Below are positions 42,501-53,700 of a DNA stretch of 64,000 bases, in pieces. A model generated the notes under the pieces. The model was not told the DNA's origin and searched no databases. It saw only the letters and a list, made by a program, of their open reading frames with translations. How positions within the stretch are numbered: position 1 is the stretch's first letter; the number at the start of each line of letters is the position of its first letter. A program made the position numbers and the translations under genes. Source of the DNA: Atrina japonica (lineage: Eukaryota; Mollusca; Bivalvia; Pterioida; Pinnidae); NCBI GenBank assembly GCA_030159075.1, contig BROG01000907.1, positions 50,001-114,000 of the forward strand, in the 5' to 3' direction.

Positions 42501-44729
42501 TAACACGTATCAAAGAAAGACATCAAAACTCCGTACTAATGATTTATGTCCATATATCCTACATGTATTCACACGTATCAAAGAGAGACATCAAAACTCC
42601 GTACTAATGATTTATGTCCCAATATCCTACATGTATTCACACATATCAAAAAGAGACATCAAAACTCCATACTAATGATTTATGTCCCAATATCCTACAT
42701 GTATTCACACGTATCAAAGAGAGACATCAAAACTCCGTACTAATGATTTATGTCCCAATATACTACATGTATTCACACGTATCAAAAAGAGACATCAAAA
42801 CTCTGTACTAATGATTTATGTCCCGATATCCTACATGTGTTAACACATATTAAAAAGAGACATCAAAACTCTGTACTATATAAAAAAAAATGGATTTTTA
42901 CAACAAACAAACACAGAAACTTCAAAATACTAATGCTTTGTAATAGTGTTTTGAAAAATATGGTTTTGTATGAGAAATATGAAGAAAAATAGAATGTTTA
43001 CTCACTGAATATGATACCAGGCCTGTGGGAACAGAATTCATAGTGGTGGATTGGGGGGGGGTCTACAGAAAAGGATAGTATGTTATTGTGACGTGTAACT
43101 GAGCGGGTTTATAAAAATACAAATATGATCAAAAATATATACAAAAATGATTTTCTCAATTTATACTGAGCTGCTTGCTCAAAAATGATTTATTTCAGTT
43201 TCTTCATTCAGGAGAACTTGCTCTTGCTTGAGCCTCATTCTGTCAACATTTGTACATGAATGATTTGGGATCGACCGCAAGGACCACGATCAGCTTCGCA
43301 ATTCACATCTGTAAATTTCTTTAAGACCCTGTATGGTTCTTTAGGCGATTTTAGTGATTGTCCAAGTGATCTTGGGAAGAACACGTACACTTTATTCACC
43401 ATGCTCATTGAGACAAGGGATTAATAGCCACACATTGAGAAATATTGAGACCCACTGAGCAGTTGTGTAATATTGAGACACCGCACTATCCTGAGACGAA
43501 TTTTATTTTTTGAGCCTTCCTGAGAAAAAACTCACTTTGAGCCATTTTGAGACAAATTATATTTTTGAGTCATCCCGAAACAACTCTACTTTGAGCCATT
43601 ATGCAAAAATGATTTTCTCAATTTAGACTGAGCTGCTTGCTCAAAAATGATTTATTACGTTGGATAAGCTCAGATAATTTCTGAGAACCTTAAAAAGAGA
43701 TAAATATATATACATGTAGTTACTATATGGGATGGGGCAACTAATTAATTAACTTGAAAACTTATATAAAATATACCTAATTGGGCTTTTGTTAGATCAG
43801 TTTCTGATTCAATAAGTATATATATTTATATTAAAAGATTGTCCTTATAATAAGATGGGATAGGAAAAGCTTGTTCAGTCACGTATAATCCCTGTCTTAC
43901 CTATGATCTAAACAGTCAGTCAGAGTTGATTTTACGTGCGGCGTGACTACTTAAAGCCCTTGCCACACGCCGGGGCTACCCCTGTAGCTCCGGAGATGCT
44001 CCTTGTGTTTAACGTGCAACCATGATGGAAGTTGTTACACGTGCTCGCCCCTACGAAGTAGGCTTGAGCGCTGGATCTGGAAGTGGCATTGGCCGGTTTA
44101 GGGTCCTCTTCTCCCTTGGTTGGTCGGCCCTCGGCTCCCGGATGGGAGGGGCCTTCTTGCAGATCACCGGCTGGCTCTTCAGTATCTCGTGGCTCTTGTC
44201 CGGTGTAAGTAGAGTCCCTGGGTCCGAGGTGGGGAGGGAGGCACAGCAGCAGAGTCACAACGGCTTGAAGAATTTTGAATTTAGAAGATTCAAGGCCACA
44301 CATTTTTGATGGACAGTCAAAATATGATATTTATTTATAGAGAATTGCCAAATAGATAGAAGAAATGCATTTAGCCAAATGATATAGCCAAAGTGTTTAA
44401 CGTGGAGTTGTCCAGGCTCGCACGTCTGAATACCTATATGAGGTAATCAGGAAATTTGCATCTATCCAACATTAAGGTCGGTTAAATGCTATAATACATA
44501 CGTTTATTTATATTTTAATGAATTTTGTATTGTTTTGTGAGGTATTATTGAGAGCTTAAAGCTTATTTAATGGAGCGGTCCTAATCCGCTATTAGAAGTA
44601 TTGTGTGTGGTGCAGGCTAGGTGTGGTACTGGTGTTATGTACATTGACCAAGGGGAGAAACTTTATTCACAGCAGGCCAAGGAGATGTGGGGACTGGTGT
44701 TTGATAAGTAGGAATTTGACTCCTTCTCT

Positions 44730-44775
<46 letters not shown>

Positions 44776-47700
44776 AGATAAAAAGCCATACCCAATACAT
44801 ATACTATGTATTATCCTATTCTGGCCTATTTATCAGTAGATAACGGGGTTTCTCGTGAGCCCAGTCATCCCCATAAGGGGGGTGCCTGAACAGAAAAGTC
44901 CATGGTGGGATCCTCTTTATCTATGATATTTAACTATCTTATTCTAATCCCTAACCTGACTTAGTCTGACCTGACTAGGAAAAGATCCATTTACTATATT
45001 ATGTACAATTAACCCTATTGCTATCCCTATTCTGGCCTAAGTATCAACAGGGAAGAGGAGAATCCCGGGTGTCAAGTCATCTCCATAGGGGGGAAGCTTG
45101 ACCAAAAAGTCCATGTGGGTTTCCTCCGCCGCTGATTCCTAAAGTACTTATTCTAGAATTATAACCTAAAGTGATGTTAATAACATCAAACTCATTAAAT
45201 ACAGGTAATACTAAACCTAACTAAACTGTTGGATATCCGTCGACCGGTGGTTGGGACAATCCCTACACACGAGGACTTCAGTAATCCGAACAGTGCCTAT
45301 TTAATTTATAAAATTATTTACACATTTATTTACAGGTAAAGAGTGGATGAAAGATGCGATGAATGCGGTGTCTAGACTATGTATTTATTGTGTAGATGTT
45401 TTTGATTTGGGTCCTGCCTGCGCCACCCACCACTATTTGGACAAGCCAGCTGCTAACCGTTAGGTCGTACCGCTTTTCAAATGGTTATAGGCAGGGTTGG
45501 AGTACCACCAACACTTTGAGTGATCGTATTGAAAAATTGCATTTTTATTTTCGTTATATTGTTTGTGAAATTTGCGTATTAAATAAATATGTATAGATAA
45601 AGATAATATGCATAATAAAATAATAAATCTCTAAGACATGTCACCAGCTAGAAGGGGGGTTCTGACCGGGGTTTAGTCTTAGTGACATGTCTTGGTTAAG
45701 TAACCTAGAGATATTGAAATTAATACTGAAATAAATAAAATACGCTTCCTAGCTACCTAAGATAGGATAGATTGATTAAAACAAATAAATCCCTATGGTG
45801 ATTGTGATTAGGCGTGTTTGTGTTTGGTATTAGGGACCTGCCTGCGCCACCCTCCACTATTTGGACAAGCCAGCTGCTAACCGTGAGGTCGTACCGCTTT
45901 TCAAATGGTTATAGGCAGGGTTGGAGTACCACCAACACTTTGAATGATTGTATAATATTAAAAATGTTTAACTAAATAGATAGTCGTCATGAATAATTAA
46001 ATGATTTAATATAGTATCTGCTATGACATGCGCCAGGGCTAGTTAAAGCGGTTCTGACCTGTCTAGTCGTAGACACATGCCATGTTTGAGATTAGACCAA
46101 TATTGAAAGTAATAATGACGGTTTAGAAAAAAAAAACAAAAAAAAACCGACAGTGAAATGTAAATTAGAATAATAAAATAATGAAATTATTAATGAATGA
46201 AAAATTGCTGCTCCGGGGGAGGTACACCGTGCAGTAGTAAGGACATTAATATAAAACTCAATAATCAGTCCTATCTAGATGTGTATTTTGCCTACAGATG
46301 TTGCGAACCAATCAGCGGCCTCATACTAGGTAGTGTGTAGGCACTGCTGAAGTTTAATGGTGTTTACGTTGACGTTCGCAATGACTTGGTTTCATCTGTG
46401 GCAAAAGAGAAACTGTGAATGCACTAGTAACCTACTCTATATGAATGCAGGTGAATGCGATGATTAATGCAAAGCTTGCTTAAGGATTGATTGATTATAT
46501 TTTATCCATATAACCTGAATTAGCGACAAAATTGATGAGTCCCTCGAACGCTGGTGATTTTAAGCTATCCGGTGGATCTAAGATATCTCTTATATGTAGT
46601 GTGTCTAGACCTAGTCTATTGTAGTGTGTGTGTAATTCCCCACGATGGAGATTGTGAAGTGGGCACTCCATGATGAAGTGTTCCACTGTTTCCTTACTAT
46701 GGCCGCATGGACACTTAGGGCCCTGCTTGAATATGAATTGACCTAACTCGCCATTAAGTAAGGTGCTACCTAATCTGAGTCTAGTGCAAACCTTATCCCA
46801 GTAGATACTTATAGAGTAGTGTATAGGAATTTGGTTGGGATTAGGTTTGAGCGTTTTAATGAAAAGGTTAGTGTTGTTGTATTTTTCTGTATTTTTTTGG
46901 TGAATAATTTGCCGAATAAGTGTGTATGCTTCTGTCACACCTAGCTGTGTGTTGCAGTTTATTTCATTGTTGTGTAGGGATTGTTTAGCTAATGAATCCA
47001 CAGCCTCGTTACCCCTAATACCTACGTGGGCTGGGATCCATTCTAGATGTACCTGAATTTTTTTAGCCATTAATTTATGGATATTGATTAATATTTCATT
47101 TAGTATGTCTGGCCTACTACTGTTCTTTGTGATCAGAGATTGGAGGGCGCTCAATGAGTCACTCAAGAGTACTACCTTTTGATAGCTCTTGTATTTTATG
47201 TAATCAAGAGCCTCATTGATTGCTACCAATTCTGATGTATAGACTGAAATGTGGTCTGTACATCTATAACCGTCTCCGTAGTCTTCCGAGGGGTCAAAAT
47301 AGGCGGCTCCGGTTTGGCCTGAATTGGGATCTTTGGACCCGTCCGTGAAGATACGATGGAAATCTGGGTATTTATCATCCAGATACTCCAAGGTGACCGA
47401 TTTACAGATGGTGGGGTCATTGCTCTTTTTGATGATTTGAGAAAGAGCTACAGAGACATTTGGTTTAGATAACAGCCACGGTGGAATTTGAATATTATCT
47501 ATTTCTGCTATTTCTAAGCTACCTAGTGTGGTGCTGCCTAAATACTTGTGTACTCTGTATCCGAATGGTGCCTGTTTGACGTGCCACAGATTGTTTACTT
47601 TATATCTGTTGTATACTCTATTGTATCTGTGGGTGAATAGTGAATTGACTGGATTGTCTGGATTCGACGTGACACGGGCCCAGAATCTGAGTGTCAGCGA

Positions 47701-50700
47701 GTCCCGTCTCAGAGACAACGGTAACTCCCCTGCTTCAGCAAGCAGAGCTTCCACCGGGGTGGACCTATGTGCGCCCAAAGCGATTCTGAGTGCCTGATAT
47801 TGAATTCGGTCCAGCTTTTTTAATTGTGTAGGGATTCCGGATTGGTAAGCTTGACACCCGTAGTCAATTCTGGATCTGATGAGGGTCTTATATAGGAGTA
47901 ATAATGTTGCCTTGTCAGCGCCGAATTTTGTTCCAGACACGCAGCGCATGAGATTTGTAATGTTCTGACAGGATGTGACTACACTATTGATGTGTGATGT
48001 GAATGTCATAAACCTATCAAAAACTATACCTAAGAATCTAGCTTCACTAGCAATGTGTAATGCCTTGTTATTGAGTGTAAGTGCAAAGTTGGGTGCTGAG
48101 CGTGTGTATAGTGGGCCTCGCTGACCGAATAGCACTGCCGAGGTTTTTTGCTCCGACAGTTTAAAGCCCCACTTTTGTGACCATCTAGAGATTGTATCTA
48201 AGGATTCTTGTAACTTAGCATTAACAACTCTAATGTCCCTATGTGAGTAGCTTATTGTGTTATCATCAGCGAACTGGAATAGCTCGGTGTTATCTATCTC
48301 ATCATATTGGTATTTTATCTCTTCTGCAAGGTCATTGGCCATTATATTAAACAGGGTCGGACTGATTACCGAGCCCTGTGGGGTGCCATTTTCAAGGGGA
48401 TACTTATTTGACATTATTTGATTTACGGACACCTGAATTTTTCGGCCCCGAAGAAAGGATTTTATGAAGTGTAGTATATTGCCTTGTATGCCATGTGATT
48501 TGAGCTTAAACAGAAGGCCATTATGCCAAACTAGATCAAATGCTTTGCTAATATCTAAAAAGACCACTCCTGTAAGTTGTTTGCTTACCGTGGCGCATTT
48601 GATTTGAGTTTCCAATTTGACTAATTGGTCTAATGTGCTCCTACCCTTCCTGAAACCGCTCTGTGCGGAGTCTAGGATGTCATGTTTATCCAGGAACCAC
48701 CTTAATCTATTGTTTAGCATAGTCTCGGTGACTTTGCATAGATGTGATGTGAGCGATATTGGCCTATAGGATTCTGGTAAATGTGGATTTTTCCCCGGTT
48801 TGAGAAGGGGTATTACTGTAGCCTCCTTCCAAAGGGAAGGAAACTGACAAGTAATAAACACTCTGTTAAGAAAGTGCAAAATGATCTTAATAATTTTTGA
48901 AGGCAAGTGCTTCAGTAAAATATAAGATATTTTGTCACCGCCCGGTGCAGTGTTGCGCTTGGCTGCAAGTGCATCCCCAAATTCATCAACCGTAAAAGGC
49001 ACATTTAAAGGACCCGTGTTGGGGCCTAAATCGCTAAGGTAGTTTTCGTGTCTGGCCTCGAACTCTGCCCTATGAGTTTTGTGATTTGGTTCGAGGTTTG
49101 AATGTGAGCTAGCGTTTGCAAGTGATGCAGCTAGTGTGTTGGCTTTGTCTTCTGGAGTGATTGCTTGACCTAGTGTAGGAATGTTTCTAGTGTTAGCTAG
49201 GTTTGCCCAGGAGAGCTTTCACCTTCCCCCAGACATCCCTAATGCGGGTGTCTTTGTTCAGTGTGGACACATAGGTTTCCCAATGTGTCTTATGTTCTTG
49301 AGCTATTGTCTTCCTAGTGCATGCAATTTTTTGATTATACTGAATATTTGTTTTTTTAATTGTCTGAATGCATGTCGGCTGTCTTTTTTGGCCTGAGTGC
49401 ATGCACTAGTCCATGCAGGGTTTATTTGTCTGGTCTTCTTTTTATCAGAGCTGCATGGAATGGCTTGGGTGGCTGCGCTGTGTATGAGTGTGTTTATGTT
49501 TTCCAGGTATTGGTCAATGTCTGTGTGTGCTATGTCATGATCTAAACAGCCTGAGTGAGCTAGCCTTTATACTACTGGGAACGATTCTGATTGGTTGAAA
49601 GGTTTTCATGGTTTTATTGACAAGAGAGTTCCAAAAGTACCATGATCATCACATAATTGGCTTATTGCAGACGACAAGGAACTATTGTGTATAATAACAA
49701 TACAATTTAAACCATGCACTGACAAATTATTGACCACACCCCAAGCCCTGCTTTTGACAGGCCTGAACACAGGTTGTCAGTCATTGTTAGGAATGTTCTT
49801 GAAAGAAAAAACCTACTAAGTGGAAAATTAATTAATATCCTTAAACATGCAGTTCTATTTCTCATCTAACAAAATAAAATATTATACTTTATATAGTATC
49901 TATCATTCCCCATACCTCCAGATAGGTAATATTCACATATTCACAATTCACATTATTCATTGTGAACCCTTTAAGTCACAAAATAATCATGAATTTTAGT
50001 TCTTGTGCTAGGTGCTTGGTATAGAAACAGTAATTAAAAACTCTTAAGTTTTAGATATGACCTTTGACCTGGAGTTCAACCCATTATTTTTCTCTTGTTA
50101 GAAAAAAGCTACCAACAAGAGTGGTGACACACATATTTACAGATTAAAAAGACAGCTAGGATGCATCACAAATGATTTACATTCTTATTGTCAAAAAGAG
50201 AAAATTCTTTATAAATTCTGTAAAATAAATAAATAAAATATAAATCAATATTTGTTCTTTTTTTTTTTAACAGGAATGTTCTTGAACAGAGAGATAAAGT
50301 TTACAGTCAAATAGCAGAATATTCACAGCTGAAAAGTGTAATAGAGAGAATAAAGGTAATCCTATATCTTAATGATTTAAAAATATGAAATGAAGGATTC
50401 AGTTGACTTAGTCACTGGATCATTAAAAGTTTTCTTTTTGGTACACATATGTTTATGTACATGTATAATTTATATAAGTATTTTCATCGTAAAATATTTG
50501 CTTTCTATTATCACAAAATATCAATGGCTATCTCATATTATCCAAGATCTGATGAACTTACCAAATTTTTCTTCATAATATAGAAAAAAATTGGAATTAG
50601 AATGTCAGTGTTCAGGATGTTCACATTGACAGGTAATATACCTGTTATTGTACTCTAACCATGCTTGTGGTTGTAATTTTGAAGGTCATTCATTCATTAT

Positions 50701-53700
50701 TTTGAATCTGTTTCAAGCATTTTTGAAATTAATGCTTGTTTTATATTTTGAAACAAGTAAATGATCTTTCTTCCTAGCATTTCTTCTTGTATATACTGTA
50801 TAAGTTTGTATGTGAGCCACAGCAGTACTACCGTTATGTTAACAAGATTTTTGTTGAAGAGAAATTTTTTCATTTAAACTGCATGGCTCTAAATACTTTA
50901 AGAAAAAGATATTAGATTTACCTTTTGATGTTTCATTGAAAAGTGAATCCATTTTCAGTATACATATGTATTTTATTGGTGGGGTAACTAACCTTTAAAA
51001 TTTGTGGCCAAGTGTTAAAAGTGTCGGGCTTTAAACTATGATGTCTCTCACCTCTTGTCAGCTTAGATTCAAGCAGCATTAAGACAGGAATATATTAAGC
51101 TGATTTGGTGAAAACATTTGCCAGTTTACTTGGTAAGGCTGATGTTCTCTTCCCAGATTCTCACCTCCACCATTAAAAACTGACTACCACCATGTAACTG
51201 GAATTTAATTGTCGAGTGTGGCGTTATTTGTCCTAGGACTATTATACAGTTATTTCATGGGTTTGCTGGCAGAATTTCAACAGATGTTAAACAACGAAAA
51301 TCAAACAAATATAACACCACAGTGCCCGTATGACTTAATGATTTAATCAGTGACGTCACAGCTGTGCAACAGTTCATTGGGCTTGGATGAAACAGTTAAC
51401 TTTTTGCACAGTTGTGATGTCACTGATAAAAGTGGTACATATTAAAGTCAGAAACAATCCAAAATGATATTTACATTTTTATAAAGGGCATCGGGTAATA
51501 ATACATTTTTTTCCAAATAATCCAACTGACTAATGAGACTGAAATGTCCAATTTGACCCTGTTCTGTGAAACACAACAAATGAATTTGTATTGAAGATGA
51601 AAATCATTTGAAGTAGTTTACATTGAAAATCTAGGAGTTCTCACACATTGGATCTAACTCTATTGTGATTTTTCTCCTGGAAAAATTATAATGTTCAGTA
51701 AATTCAGTAACATAAAAACACTGGTAATATTTGTTACTGGTTTCAGACTCGGTTGGATTTCTCTGTTCCTATAAATTCGAAATATCTTTCAACATTTTGG
51801 ACAACAGACATTTACCAGTACAATAACTGGCTCTGATGTGAGAATAAAGTGATATAATTCCTTGGTCTGGGTAAGGGTTAGGTAAAAAACCACATAAAAT
51901 ATTTCTTTCTCATCCTCTATTCATAGTCTGTTTATCTACTTGTCCATTTTTTGGCTTCTGTCAAATAAATTGAGCTTCAAATTTTAACTAGAATTGTTAT
52001 ATTGATTTTAAAGATGAGAGCTTGGACAAGATCGTGGCCAATGTTTAACAGTATTTGCCAAGGTTATAGAAATTAAAAATCTTAACTCTGCTTTCAGAGT
52101 TACGGTGTTTCTCATACCCATTTGGTTAAGGAATATAAGTATTTAAATTTAATCTGTGACTCATCTTAATTATTGCACTCCTCCTCAAGGGGGTGAGGAG
52201 ATATATTGGTTTTGCCACTAGCCTATAGCTTTTGTCACTGTTGTCTGTCTATCAGTCACAAAATCTTGTCCAGACTATCAATTTCTAACTCTTGTTTTGA
52301 ATACATTAAAACTTAAAGTATGCTATTGGTCATGATCTATGTCATGAGCTTGTTTAAATGCATTCAACTTTGATCATGGCCTAAAGGTTTTTCATGACCT
52401 TGACCCTGGCTCATATCTTCAAGGTCAAGGTAACAGAGAGCCTATGGATAGAAAGGGGTGAGAGACATGTTTTTGTGTCAAAAACATCTATAGACTATCA
52501 AGGAATATTGGCACATGTTTACAAACAATTCATAACAGGGATGACAGGTTGCTAATTTGGACACAAAAGTTTTAGAGCTTCAGTAATGCATGGGATCTTC
52601 TCAAGGCAATGTGTTTTATCTGTACAACCTACTTTAGAAAATAAACCAGTTTACCTTGATAGACCTATAGTTATTCCTGTGTAATATTTGTTTAATTTCT
52701 GCATTGTGTCGGTATTTCTAATTTTTCTTTTTGTTATACCTCTATAGGACTCGGACTGTAAAGATGAACCTTTAAAAACTCAAGTAGACCTCGGGTGCAA
52801 TTTCTATGTGCAAGCTAAAGTGTAAGTAGCAAGCATATATGGAATGAAATGCAAATTTATTAACAATTATTCATTAAAATTCAATAAAAATTGGACAGGT
52901 CTGACAATAAATCAAGTTTGCTAATTACTGTAGTCAGATCATTCCATTTACCTTGTGTGGCCTCCATGGCTGAGTGGTTATGACATACACTATGACGTAG
53001 CACTTCTATAACTTCAATGTAATGTGCAGTGCATAAATAATTATGTCGGACTTTATTTGCATACATATTACTTGTACTTGAAACATTGGGGTAAAATGAT
53101 CAAAGATGAGTGTGTCAAGTAGAAATGGAAATGTCAACTCTTGTGGTAGGAATATGAAAGTCCAATCAGCTGTAATCCCTCAGACTGGGCAAGCAGATTA
53201 TTACCACTGGGGTGGGAATTCCTTTATCCACTCTTCACACCCGTGTAAGATTCTATTAATCATTCGCCATTGAAACACCCTCTATTTTTTTTTCAATGCA
53301 TCATTGCATTAAAATTATTTATTGTCATTCTTCAGACCAGATTCCTCAAGAATTTATGTGTGTGTCGGTTATGGATTTTATGTAGAGTTCACTCTGGAGG
53401 AGGCAACCAAATTTATATGTGTTAAAACAGAACATCTGTACAAGTCTGCTGATGTACTGACCAAAGATGCTGCAAAAATAAAAGCTCACATTAAACTGGT
53501 TTTAGAGGTATGGTAGTTTATCCACTGAAAACATTGATAAATACTATAAGCCTTTAAACTTTGAGAGTGTTCAAAATATTGCTTAAATTTCATGTATGAC
53601 AAGAAATCTACAGAAAATGAATTTGTTTGCCTGGATTCATTATAAAATATAATAGAGGCTTTCAGATTACATTACACCCATATTTCTTTGTGTCTCAGTT

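Larger units (their letters stand above)
44733..49560 (-). mobile_element. 5'-truncated LINE (I/Jockey-like, with RNase H)
   Basis: A minus-strand non-LTR retrotransposon. The T run at 44733-44769 is its 37-base poly(A) tail. The coding part runs from about 49560 to 46495, and the 1.7 kb between is 3' untranslated sequence. Coding similarity fades at about 49560, so the upstream endonuclease and any first frame are missing. At least two frameshifts lie near 49210 and 49340. No target duplication was found. The element sits in UXT intron 1, antisense to the gene. Confidence 0.85.

Noticed and set aside
42469..42992. Frames of 65-80 codons repeating HIKKRHQNS
   Set aside because: Artefacts of the 68-bp tandem repeat.
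43947..44303. Assignment of the Cys-containing frame to calcitonin- or other neuropeptide families
   Set aside because: The cysteine spacing and tail match no family confidently; only a generic secreted-like description is justified.
43905..49550. ATGATCTAAACAG near 43902 and 49538 as LINE target duplication
   Set aside because: The right copy lies inside LINE coding similarity and the left copy is 830 bp beyond the poly(A) tail, so it is probably coincidence.
52965..52995. tRNA-like box A in GGCCTCCATGGCTGAGTGGTTATGACAT
   Set aside because: No box B at proper spacing and no repeat partner seen; too weak.
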